Part shown: positions 37,652-46,383 of the stretch, piece after piece
Layout: every line of letters begins with the position of its first letter
Position numbering within the stretch: the first letter of the stretch is position 1
NCBI RefSeq assembly: GCF_030382115.1
Contig: NZ_JAUDRJ010000003.1
Span: 1,836,935 to 1,883,317, forward strand
DNA: 46,383 nt
From: Nostoc sp. GT001
GTDB taxonomy: Bacteria; Cyanobacteriota; Cyanobacteriia; Cyanobacteriales; Nostocaceae
Direction of reading: 5' to 3'
The notes under the pieces: model-generated
Database searches by the model: none
The model's input: only the letters and a program-made list of their open reading frames with translations
Told to the model about the DNA's origin: nothing
Program-made: the position numbers and the translations under genes

Positions 37652-40600
37652 ACCTAAATGCCCTTTTAGCCGAGCTTTCAGACCGGGGAGTGAAATTATT
37701 AGTTGATGGGGAACAACTCCGCATTCAAGCACCTAAAGGAGTTATTACTCCCGATTTACGGAATGCTTTAGCTAACAATAAAGTAGAGCTAATCCGGTTA
37801 CTACATCAGAACAAAATCGGGGCTGCTTCCATTCCTTTGGTTCCGCTTTCACAAACGCAAAATGTGCTCGGTATCTTTCCAGCAGGAACGCCTGTGGATT
37901 TTGGCCCAGTTAGCTGCTGTAGAATCTGCTCATAATATTGCTCAAGCCTTGCGGCTGAATGGCGATTTAGATTTAAACTGCCTGGAAAAAAGTCTGAATG
38001 AAATTTTCCGTCGCCACGATGTCTTTGGGACAACATTTGGGGTGTGGGAAGGGAATCCCGTGCAAAATATCGCTGCACCAGAACCTTTTAAATTATCTGT
38101 TTTAAATCTTGAGCATTTAGATGCAACCGAACAATTAAAAACTTTCTGGCAAATTGCCGATGAAGCAGCCGAAGCTCCCTTTGATTTGGCGATCGCTCCT
38201 TTATGGCGGATTAAACTCATTCGCTTAAATGCACGCGAGCATATTCTTTTGCTCGTCATTCATCACATTATCAGCGATATGATCTCGATGGGTTTATGGA
38301 TTCGAGAACTGGCGACAGTCTACAGTCATTTCTACAAGGGGCAACCTTCCCCACTGCCAGAACCTTCCATCCAATATCGAGACTTTGCCGTATGGCAACG
38401 CCAGTGGCTCAACAATGATGCACTCAAAAGCGAACTAGCTTACTGGAAACAGCAACTAGAGGGGGCATCATTTGAATTAAAATTGCCCATCGACCATCCC
38501 CGACCGCCACTCCAGAATTTCCAGGGTCGGCGAAAGTTTTTTAAACTTGATCCTGTTCTGTGGGCTGCAATCAAACAACGAAGTCACGAACAAATGGGAA
38601 TTACTTCCTTTATGACTTTCGTAGCAGCGTTTAAGGCTTTGATTTACCTGTGTTCTCAGCAGGAAGATATTTTAATTGGCTTTACCGCCTCTGGTCGAGT
38701 TCATCCGCAAGTGGAGTCGCTGATTGGTTTTTTTGGCTATCCTTTGTTGCTGCGTACAGATTTGTCTGGCAATCCCACTTTTACCGAAGTACTCAGCCGA
38801 GTGCGATCGGTGTTGTTATCTGCATACGCTCACCAAAATGTCCCCTTTGGTAAAGTCGTTGAAGTCATGGGGTCGAGTCGGGTTGCACAAGATACTCCCT
38901 TTTTTCAAACATTCCGCACCGGATTAAGCTATGTCAATAGTCAACTGCCCAGCGACTTGACAAATTTACCCAATCTGACGTTTTCATTAATTGACGAGGG
39001 AATTTGGGGGCCTACTGATTTAGATTTATATACCTATATTTACGAAGTCGGTGCAGATTTACAAATAGGAATTGCATATAACACCGACATATTTGAAAGT
39101 GAAACAATCGACGCTTTTGGTAACGCTTTATTTCAAATTTTAGAACAATGGGTTGAGTCAAAAGATATTCGCCTCAATGAATTGAGTCTACCGACAGACC
39201 TTGAGAGAAAAGCAAAATTAGCCAGGAGTCGATACCAAAAGCAAAAGCTGGCGATCGCAGCTACTTTTACCGCCGATTCGGTTGGAGATTCTCTAAATTT
39301 CTGGACGCAGCAACTCAATTTACCCTCAGAAATTACCTTTGCTCCCTATAACCAGGTTTTCCAACAACTGCTGACTCCTGATAGTCTGTTATCGCAAAAT
39401 GAAACGGGAGTCAATATTCTTCTAGTACGGTTAGAAGATTGGGTTAGGTCTGAGGATTCACAAGAGTTATCTAGTAAGGAACAAAAGAATTCCATTGAGC
39501 GCAATACTAAAGATTTAGTTATAGCATTACGTCAATCCTGTGAACGGACTCAAATTCCCCATTTCCTTTGTTTATTGCCAAGTAATTCAATAATTGCTGA
39601 TGCAGAAATGGCAATTTTTTTGGAACAAATAGAAGCAAATTTATTAACAGAACTTGCCGATATTATTGGACTGCATATTATTAATTATCATGAGTTAGCA
39701 ACAAGCTACCCAGTAACTAACTTCTATGATGCTTATAGCGATGAAATCGGACATATTCCATTTACGCCAGCATTTTTCACCGCGTTAGGAACAATGTTGG
39801 CGAGAAAAATTCACTGCCTACAGAGAACGCCTTATAAAGTAATTGTCTTGGACTGCGATCAAACCTTATGGCAAGGTGTTTGTGGCGAGGATGGAGTTGA
39901 GGGCATTGTCATAGATTCATCCTATCAAGCATTGCAAGAATTTATGATTCAGCAGTGCGATCGCGGGATGTTGCTATGTTTGTGCAGCAAAAATAATCAA
40001 GTAGATGTCTTTGCTGTATTAGATCAACGTTCCGATATGCGGCTAAAGCGTCACCATCTAGCAGCTTGGCAAATTAATTGGCAGACTAAATCAGAAAACT
40101 TAAAATTGCTGTCTCAAGAATTAGGGCTGAGTTTAGATAGCTTCATCTTTATTGATGACAACCCCATCGAATGCGCTGAAGTCCGGCATCACTGTCCAGA
40201 AGTTTTAACCCTGCAATTGCCCACAAATACCACTGAAATTCCCCAATTCCTGGCTCATATCTGGGCATTCGATCGTCTCAAGATCACTGTAGAGGATCGA
40301 CAGCGAACGATTGTTTACCAGCAAAATCGCCAACGTCAGCAAGCAGCTAGCGAATCTCTTTCGTTGCGAGATTTCCTCAATAGCCTCAATCTGCAAGTGG
40401 ATATTATGGAAATGCAGCCCTCCCAGGTAGATCGTGTTGCTCAACTAACGCAGCGAACAAATCAATTTAATACCACCACCTTACGCAGAACGTCGGCTGA
40501 AATCAAAACCTTTTGCCTGTTAGATACTCATACTTGCTATGTTGTGGATGTAAAAGACCGCTTTGGTAATTATGGTTTGGTGGGAATGATGATGGTACAG

Positions 40601-42493
40601 GCCACAGCGTCAGCCCTGGTGGTAGATACCCTATTACTCAGTTGTCGAGTGTTGGGCAGAGGAGTTGAATATCAAATGCTCAATTTCCTGGGTAAAATTG
40701 CCCTAGCACGCGGACTGAAGCAGATCGATATTATTTACAAGCCCAGTTCTAAAAATCAGCCTGTTGGGGATTTTCTAGAACAGTTGATAGCAATTAACAA
40801 GGAACGTTTAGCAGAAAGCTATTGTTATAAGTTATCAGCAGATGATTGTCGGGCGATCGCTATTGCTTCCGAACGATTAGACAAAGAAGCAAAACATTCG
40901 GCATCTGAAGGGAATTTAACCCAAAGCGATCGGGCAATACCCCAAAAATCCGCCAATTACACCGCCTTATACCAAAAAATTGCTTCAGATTGGCATACAC
41001 CAGATCGGATTCTTCAATACATTGAGGAGTCTCAAGTTCAAAACCAACAGCAGCATCAGACATTTGTTGCACCCCGCACTGAAACCGAGAAACACTTAGC
41101 TGACCTGTGGCAAAACTTACTTCATAGATCCCCAATCGGCATCTACGATAACTTCTTCGATTTGGGAGGCAATTCTTTGTTGGCAGTGCAACTGCTGTCT
41201 CGGTTGCGAGAAAACTTCCATGTAACCATACCCATTCATCAATTATTGGAAGTTCCAACAATTGCGAGAGTGGCTCAAGTAATTGAAGCGATCGCTCAGA
41301 CAGGAGTGGCTGCCAATTTAGCGATCGATCTGGCAGCAGAAGCTATCTTAGATCCGGCAATTCGTCCAAAGACAGCATTCAAGTTTATCGTCCAACCCCA
41401 GGCGATTTTCTTAACTGGAGCAATCGGTTTTCTTGGCGCGTATTTAGTAGACGAACTCCTGCAACAGACCACAGCTAATATTTATTGCTTAGTGCGAGCG
41501 CAGGATGTAGAACAGGGCATCCAACGTATCCAAAGGAATTTGCAAGCATACGGACTTTGGCAAGAAGAATTTCGCTCTCGCATCATTCCAGTCATTGGTG
41601 ATTTGGCTTTGCCCAACTTAGGTTTGAACGAGTCACAATTCCATCAACTTAGCCATGAAATTGATGTCATCTATCACAATGGTGCTGTCGTCAATTTTCT
41701 TTATCCCTACAGCAAACTCAAAGCAGGCAATGTGCTGGGAACTCAGGCGATTTTGAGGCTAGCAACTCAAACAAAAGTCAAACCCGTGCATTTTGTTTCG
41801 ACACTGGGCATCTTTTCTGCTCCTGCTTATGCAAATGCTAACTACATTCAAGAATCCGATGGATTGGCAGAATTTGAAGGGTTGCAAGGGGGTTATTTAC
41901 AGAGTAAATGGGTGGCAGAAAAGCTGGTCATGCAAGCACGCGATCGCGGACTTCCTGTATGTATCTACAGACCTGGTGCAATTTCCGGGCACAGCCAAAC
42001 GGGAATTGCCAATGTGGATGACTTCTTTTGCAGCCTGACTAAAGGCTGTATCGAACTAGGTATGGTGCCGGATCTAGAATTTCCGCTCGATTTGACCCCA
42101 GTCGATTATGGTAGCAGAGCGATCGTCCACCTCTCTCAAAACCCTGACTCCTTCGGCAAGGCATTTCACCTTGTTTCTCCCGATTGTCTGTCTTGGGGTA
42201 ATTGGTGTGAGTTAGTTCGGTCTTTAGGCTATTCGCTAGAGCAAGTTTCTTACCATGAGTGGTATGCTAAATTGCTACACAATGCGAAACACAATATTCC
42301 AAATGCTTTACATACCTTCCTGCCATTGTTAGACGAACAATTATTAAAGAACGTACAACTACCTGCATTTGATTGCCAAAATACATTAACTGGACTTGCT
42401 GACACCAATATTATTTATCCAACAATCAACACCGAATTACTCAATATCTACTTTGCATACTTCAAGAAAAGTGGATTTTTCAGCGGAGTTTAG
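37648..42493 (+). CDS. Docking-C-FkbH-PCP-thioester reductase terminal protein; one frameshift near 37869
   Basis: Removing one base in GCT[C]GGT (37866-37872) joins the frames into about 1614 residues and restores QNVLVSFQQERLW, a normal condensation-domain start. An N-terminal TubC-type docking domain ([20 protein letters not shown]) precedes a C domain (HHIISDMISMG near 205; HHxxxD kept, the following Gly is Met). Then, in place of an adenylation domain, comes an FkbH-like HAD domain (about 560-1080; VLDCDQTLWQG near 733, LCSKNN, FIFIDDNPIE), the type that takes glyceryl from 1,3-bisphosphoglycerate and loads it on a carrier. PCP (GGNSLLAVQL near 1175) and an NAD(P)H thioester reductase (FLTGAIGFLGAYLVDELL, GGYLQSKWVAEKL) follow. 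The C domain could esterify the upstream acyl chain with the glyceryl hydroxyl, and the reductase would release an aldehyde or alcohol. This product is inferred. Confidence 0.88.
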
Positions 42494-42958
42494 CTTTCTT
42501 TTGCCACCTTATAAGTAGGTGGTTGCAATTAAATATAAGATAAACAGAGGACTTTCAGATTCAAGGTGTAACTGAATGCCTGTTGGAAAGCAATTGTGGG
42601 CTGGGCGACACGATAGCCCATAGTCAAAGGCGGGCAAGATGCCCACCCCACAACATTGGATAATTTTTTTCTTGGAAGTCCCTTATATCATGTCCGCTTG
42701 ATTGCTTATTAAACCCGAAGAACCCCACCCCGCCAAAGCTGTGCTTTGTCTCCCCTCCCGAAGAGCGGGGAGGGGGTTGGGGGTGGGGTTATTTTATTAT
42801 GGGTAATTTGACGGACATAATATTACGCCCCAATACAGTTCAGTTAAGCATTGTTTTCCTCTCTCTGTTCCCTCTGTGCCTCTGCGGTTCGTTAAAAAAA
42901 TTGACTTTGATAAAGAGTTTTAGCCTTAACTGAACCGTATTGCCTTACGCCCACCTAC
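42494..42958. other. Convergent intergenic region made mostly of repeats
   Basis: The NRPS gene and the cyclase gene converge here. The region holds a one-sided copy of the GGAAGTCCC repeat with CCCACCCCAC (about 42640-42682), a MITE-like palindrome (42685-42824), and a copy of the CTCTGTGCCTCTGCGGTTCG dispersed repeat (about 42862-42894). I see no gene. Confidence 0.7.
42685..42824. mobile_element. MITE-like palindromic element, possible bidirectional terminator
   Basis: Ends ATATCATGTCCG and CGGACATAATAT are near-perfect inverted repeats. Inside, AACCCCACCCC (42721-42731) pairs with GGGGTGGGGTT (42780-42790) around a further CTCCCC/GGGGAG stem, and a T-rich stretch follows. Such a long hairpin between convergent genes may end both transcripts. 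Confidence 0.65.
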
Positions 42959-45178
42959 TTAAATCTTACTAAAAATCGCTTTTATCTCAGAACTTGTAGT
43001 AGTAAAACAGATATAAAATAGCCCATCTTCTATTGGTTTTTCTAAAACTTTAGCATAAATATCAACGCTTAATTCTTTTGTATATTTTGGTGATAAAACT
43101 AATTTAATATTACTGAATAAAGAAGGGATGACATCTTTTTCTATATCATTGGGACGTACCTCGGCTCCCTTCGTGGAAAGTTTAACTAAACTGCCTTGAA
43201 AAAGGTTTTTTTCAATGTGCTTTTCATCTAAGATTGTATATTCTATTGGTATTGCTTCAGCTAAGGGTAGTAATCTTTCTTCTTCTTGAGTTAGAAAGAG
43301 ATTGTATTCTCCAATAATCCCCCTAACTTCATAAATATTTATCGGTAGTTTAATTCCTTTTACTTGTACTTGCTTTTGTCCACAGATTTTAACAATTGAC
43401 TCTACTTCTCTAAATGTCGATTCTGAAATAACAATCTGTCCTCCAATTGTATAGGATTCAATACGATAGGTAAGATTCACCTGGCTACCGACTACACCAT
43501 ATTTGGTTCGGATATAAGAACCAATATTTCCAACAACAACTTCGCCTGTGTTGACAGCTATTCCCATTTCTAATGGCGGCAGATTCCACTGCTGCATCTT
43601 TTCATTTATACTCGTCATTGCTAACTGCATAGCAATGGCACAAGCAATAGCCCTTGTAGTGTCGTCTTCTTTGGCAGTAGGCGCACCAAACAACACTAAA
43701 ATACCATCACCTGTAAACTCATCAATGGTTCCTTGATACTGGGTAATAATATCTGCCATTGATGATAAATAAAAGTTGAGAACTTGAACAACCTTTTCCG
43801 GGGGTAATTGTTCAGAAATACTGGTAAATCCTCTTAAATCGGAGACGAGTATGGTGATTTTGCACCGTTCGCCCCCAAGCTGTAAACCTTTGGGGCTTTC
43901 TAATAAGGTAGTGACTACTTCTTTGCTTAAGTAACGCCCAAATGTATAACGAATTTCTCCAGCAGTACGGGCGATGTGGACTGTAATAGCGATCGCAGAT
44001 CCCAACAAAGCTAATAATGGTGGTACTACAGGTATCCACCAACTGGCGATAAAGGCTGTATATGTACTAGCAAATAGCACACCTGCTGCCAAAATTGGGC
44101 TAGCTATTTTCTGGAGGGATAAAAACTTTACCCCACCTGCATATCGCCATTGCCAAGTTAGACTTGCACCCACAAAAGACCAGAGAAAAATCCATCCTAT
44201 TTCCACTGGCTGCGACCAACTCTTAATTAGTGGGCGATCTGCTGTAGCTGCACTGATAATTTGACTCGCAATATTCGCATGAATTTCTACCCCAGGCATA
44301 GGTTCTGGGGAAGTCAACAAACCACTACTATAGGGAGTGAAGAATAAATCCTCAAAACTTTCGCTGACGTTACCAATTAAGATAATGCGATCGCGTCCCC
44401 ATTCTGGTGGTACCTTGTCTTCTAAAATATCTGTCATCGTGACTGTAGAAAAGCGTCTGGCTGGCCCCCTGTAATTAATTAAAATTTGGTAGCCACGGTC
44501 ATCAGATCGCACATAGCCACCATCATTAGCGGCAAAGGGGATAAATCTTGTCTTTCCTAACTGCCAATTTTTTGTCTGTCCAAAAGTTTGGGGTGCAATA
44601 CCTTCGGCATCAAGATAAAGTAAAGCTAAATATAATGCAAAACTATAAATAGTCTCCCCATTTTTATCTGTTAAGTAGAGCAAACCCCGTCTTACCTTTT
44701 TATCTGGATCTAAAACCAAATCATTTGCACCTACTTGCCCTTTATCTTTGAGTGCTGGTGGCGGGTCAATTGGTTCGCGTTGGTTATCCCCTACCACTCT
44801 TTGAATCCCGACTAAATTGGGGGTAGATGTAAATACTTTGGTTAATTCTTGATGTCCTGGTTCTACAGGTAAATCGCGGTAGATATCTAAACCAATAGCT
44901 CGTGGTTTCCTGGCTTTTAATTTTTGCAATAATTGAGCATACAGACCATCTGGAACGATTGGCTGACGAATTTTTTTCATGTCTGCAAGATTTACTCCCA
45001 CAATGACAATCCGGTTATCTGGTGCTTCTTGGGGTCGCAGACGCATATATCCATCGAAAGCCTCCAACTCCCAAGGCTGCATTAAACCAGCAAAGCGTAA
45101 TAAGATGACCACACTAGCCACACTAGGAGTAGTAATCAAAACACCGCGCCATTGCCACAGCAGCTTTTTCAACATCAT
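42959..45178 (-). CDS. CHASE2-domain adenylate/guanylate cyclase
   Basis: The 739-residue membrane protein begins with a transmembrane segment (about 12-32), an extracytoplasmic CHASE2 sensor (FDGYMRLRPQEAPDNRIVIVGV to SFEDLFFTPY), three closely spaced membrane helices (about 325-400), then a class III nucleotide cyclase domain: ILVSDLRGFTSISEQLPPEKV with the first metal Asp, EFTGDGILVLFGAP with the second, and VNLTYRIE with the conserved Asn and Arg. The block that usually reads (D/T)xxGDxVN is GVVGSQVN here. A C-terminal region (about 630-739) resembles a PilZ-like barrel. Two ATGs in tandem make 45178 or 45175 the start. It is followed upstream by a DUF928 gene, a frequent CHASE2 neighbour in cyanobacteria. 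It is probably unrelated to the PKS genes. Confidence 0.88.
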   Translation of the reverse strand: MMLKKLLWQWRGVLITTPSVASVVILLRFAGLMQPWELEAFDGYMRLRPQEAPDNRIVIVGVNLADMKKIRQPIVPDGLYAQLLQKLKARKPRAIGLDIYRDLPVEPGHQELTKVFTSTPNLVGIQRVVGDNQREPIDPPPALKDKGQVGANDLVLDPDKKVRRGLLYLTDKNGETIYSFALYLALLYLDAEGIAPQTFGQTKNWQLGKTRFIPFAANDGGYVRSDDRGYQILINYRGPARRFSTVTMTDILEDKVPPEWGRDRIILIGNVSESFEDLFFTPYSSGLLTSPEPMPGVEIHANIASQIISAATADRPLIKSWSQPVEIGWIFLWSFVGASLTWQWRYAGGVKFLSLQKIASPILAAGVLFASTYTAFIASWWIPVVPPLLALLGSAIAITVHIARTAGEIRYTFGRYLSKEVVTTLLESPKGLQLGGERCKITILVSDLRGFTSISEQLPPEKVVQVLNFYLSSMADIITQYQGTIDEFTGDGILVLFGAPTAKEDDTTRAIACAIAMQLAMTSINEKMQQWNLPPLEMGIAVNTGEVVVGNIGSYIRTKYGVVGSQVNLTYRIESYTIGGQIVISESTFREVESIVKICGQKQVQVKGIKLPINIYEVRGIIGEYNLFLTQEEERLLPLAEAIPIEYTILDEKHIEKNLFQGSLVKLSTKGAEVRPNDIEKDVIPSLFSNIKLVLSPKYTKELSVDIYAKVLEKPIEDGLFYICFTTTSSEIKAIFSKI

Positions 45179-45255
45179 CTTTTTTACACCAAAATTAATT
45201 TTTCAGGTTAGCAAAGTAGCCGTTTTAACCTTGCTAACATCAAAATGTACTGAGG

Positions 45256-45993
45256 TTAGCGATCGCTCGTGCAGCAGTCAAGGAAAGGTTCTTTGGCGAT
45301 CGCCCCTAGACCGACTGATTGTAAAAGTTCTTCCCATTCAGTTGGCTTCTCGCGGCGCAATTGAGCAACGGTATTCAGTGCTTCCTGCCAAATTTGAGAC
45401 TCTGCATAAATTTTTGCCTGTTCTAGAAGTCCTGCCCCAGCTAGCTGATTTTTCAGCGAGGAACTTACTTCAGTACGCTGGAGTAATCCCTTGACAGATT
45501 CATCCTGAGCGCGGTCTTGAAAATCGCAAATCATCGTGAAGTACCATCGATAATACTTACCAATTTGGAGAGGAACATTTGCTGGTAAGTCCAGTTTAAT
45601 GATGCCAGGAGTACTAGGTAGTTTAAAAGTTGTCAGATAAACTTGATTTCCGGCTTCATCTGTCAAAGCCAATTCTCCAGATTGGGCAGTATTTTGAGGA
45701 ATGTACCAATACAGTGTTGGATTGGCTGCAACCGTTTTCCCAAAATTATTTTTTGACGGCATCAAAGGCGTTATCGGTATTCCTCTCTCATCGATACAAG
45801 AAGAGCCACGCGTTCCTCCACCCAATGTTTGAGAGGGCGCTCCTCGGTCATCTACAGGTGGGAATTTGAGACTGACTTTCCACTCCAAGTTGGATAGCGA
45901 TCGCCGTGATGGCAAGCTAGCAAAAGTGACAATGGTGGGAGAAAGTGCGCTAACAAGGATCGCTAAAAACAGAAAAGATTTTGGTAAATTCAT
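45256..45993 (-). CDS. DUF928 family secreted protein
   Basis: The 245-residue protein starts with a clear signal peptide (MNLPKSFLFLAILVSALSPTIVTFA). The mature part has features I associate with DUF928: FPPVDDRGAPSQTLGGGTRG, a TPLMPSKNNFGKTVAANPTLYWYIP block, GKYYRWYFTMIC and a helical C-terminus with WQEALNTVAQLRREKP. Four cysteines in the mature protein (SSC, TMIC, DCC) could form disulfides. Function is unknown. It is 77 bases upstream of the CHASE2 cyclase on the same strand and probably cotranscribed. Confidence 0.85.
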   Translation of the reverse strand: MNLPKSFLFLAILVSALSPTIVTFASLPSRRSLSNLEWKVSLKFPPVDDRGAPSQTLGGGTRGSSCIDERGIPITPLMPSKNNFGKTVAANPTLYWYIPQNTAQSGELALTDEAGNQVYLTTFKLPSTPGIIKLDLPANVPLQIGKYYRWYFTMICDFQDRAQDESVKGLLQRTEVSSSLKNQLAGAGLLEQAKIYAESQIWQEALNTVAQLRREKPTEWEELLQSVGLGAIAKEPFLDCCTSDR

Positions 45994-46383
45994 GATCCGC
46001 GTAAGGACTTCTATTGAACGTAAATCTTTGAAGCAGTAAATTATACCAATTCAAAATTCAAAATTCAAAATTAAGAAAGTGAGAATTATAGCAACGGACA
46101 GGGAGCTTAGGACAGCAATAAAATCACAAAGTACGCTGTTGAAGACGCGTTTCCCGCAAACTGTCCTAACGGCTTTGGCGACTGCTATAGCATAGGTTTT
46201 ATGGTTTGCATCTGTATCATATTTTTTGTGAATTGGTATCAGTCTTTTCAGAAGTATCTGAAAAATGCACTCCCTTAGGGACTTCCAATTAAAAAATATC
46301 TCGTTGCTGTGTAGGCAGAGTGCAGGCTACGGTGTACACACAAGTTATCCGAACCCCCTAAATCCCCCTTTTTAAGGGGGACT
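45994..46383. other. Intergenic end of window with repeats
   Basis: No gene is seen. The stretch holds three TTCAAAA heptamers (46050-46070), a MITE-like element (46087-46189), a GGGACTTCCAA repeat end (about 46278-46288) and a CCCCCTT/AAGGGGG hairpin (46364-46380). Confidence 0.65.
46087..46189. mobile_element. MITE-like element with TATAGCA...TAGGACAG ends
   Basis: Left end TATAGCA plus TAGGACAG (46107-46114 region) and right end CTGTCCTA plus TGCTATA are inverted copies, about 103 bases overall. The left-end pattern TATAGCAGTTGCC...GTTAGGACA recurs alone near 26338-26368, upstream of the plus-strand PKS. There is no transposase; TA at the ends would fit a Tc1/mariner-IS630 derivative. Confidence 0.6.

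Noticed and set aside
37859..37862. Extra A in an AAAA run as the cause of the NRPS frameshift
   Set aside because: It would also restore frame but gives QTQMCSVSF. Removing the C at 37869 gives QNVLVSFQQERLW, closer to condensation-domain consensus and matching the other sites.
7799..37869. Programmed ribosomal frameshifting as the cause of the broken frames
   Set aside because: The shared motif lies in either orientation relative to the gene, there is no slippery heptamer or consistent downstream structure, and removal of one base restores family consensus exactly.
1..46383. tRNA or rRNA genes
   Set aside because: I saw no conserved tRNA arms with CCA-type ends or rRNA sequence on either strand, though a covariance-model search was not possible.

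Overview
The window looks like a secondary-metabolite region of a filamentous, probably heterocyst-forming (Nostocales-type) cyanobacterium. The grounds are dense GCGATCGC (HIP1) sites, 7-bp short tandem repeats, several MITE-like palindromes, a DevB-family exporter subunit, and cyanobacterial modular PKS/NRPS features (FAAL loading domains, a TubC docking domain, a CHASE2-cyclase next to a DUF928 gene).

Layout. (1) 117-2712, minus: a DevB-type membrane fusion protein and a class 3 lipase-like protein. (2) 3015-23531, minus: one polyketide operon, in transcription order FAAL-ACP-KS-AT-cMT-ACP; KS-AT; an HMG-CoA-synthase beta-branching cassette (HMGS, ECH1, ECH2, donor ACP); two tandem radical SAM enzymes; KS-ACP without AT; FAAL-ACP-TE. 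(3) 23532-23949: divergent regulatory region with a 20-bp tandem repeat array and a perfect hairpin. (4) 23950-25876, plus: an RsbU-like GAF-PP2C phosphatase and an RsbW-like anti-sigma kinase. (5) 26596-42493, plus: a second assembly line, A-KR-PCP-KS-AT-DH-cMT-KR-ACP followed by docking-C-FkbH-PCP-thioester reductase. (6) 42959-45993, minus: a CHASE2 adenylate/guanylate cyclase and a DUF928 protein.

How it may work. In the minus operon only the FAAL-fused KS keeps a full Cys-His-His set. The KS of KS-AT has lost the second His (KTNIGN) and its AT has lost the carboxylate-binding Arg. The KS of KS-ACP has lost the HGTGT His (QGSGS). Inferred route: a fatty acid is activated, extended once, C-methylated, left as a beta-ketone, beta-branched by the HMGS cassette, handed through non-elongating KS domains, possibly modified by radical SAM enzymes, and released by the TE. 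The plus line ends with a glyceryl-loading FkbH domain where an adenylation domain would sit, before a reductase. That predicts a glycerate-derived ester or related unit released reductively.

Caution. All five very large PKS/NRPS or phosphatase reading frames marked as frameshifted are broken only by single-base insertions (eight in all, always +1). Seven of the eight lie in the context (A/G)CT[N]GGT, in either orientation relative to the gene. This looks like a sequence-level artefact or a DNA-level process rather than ordinary decay. The merged coordinates below assume the frames are restored.
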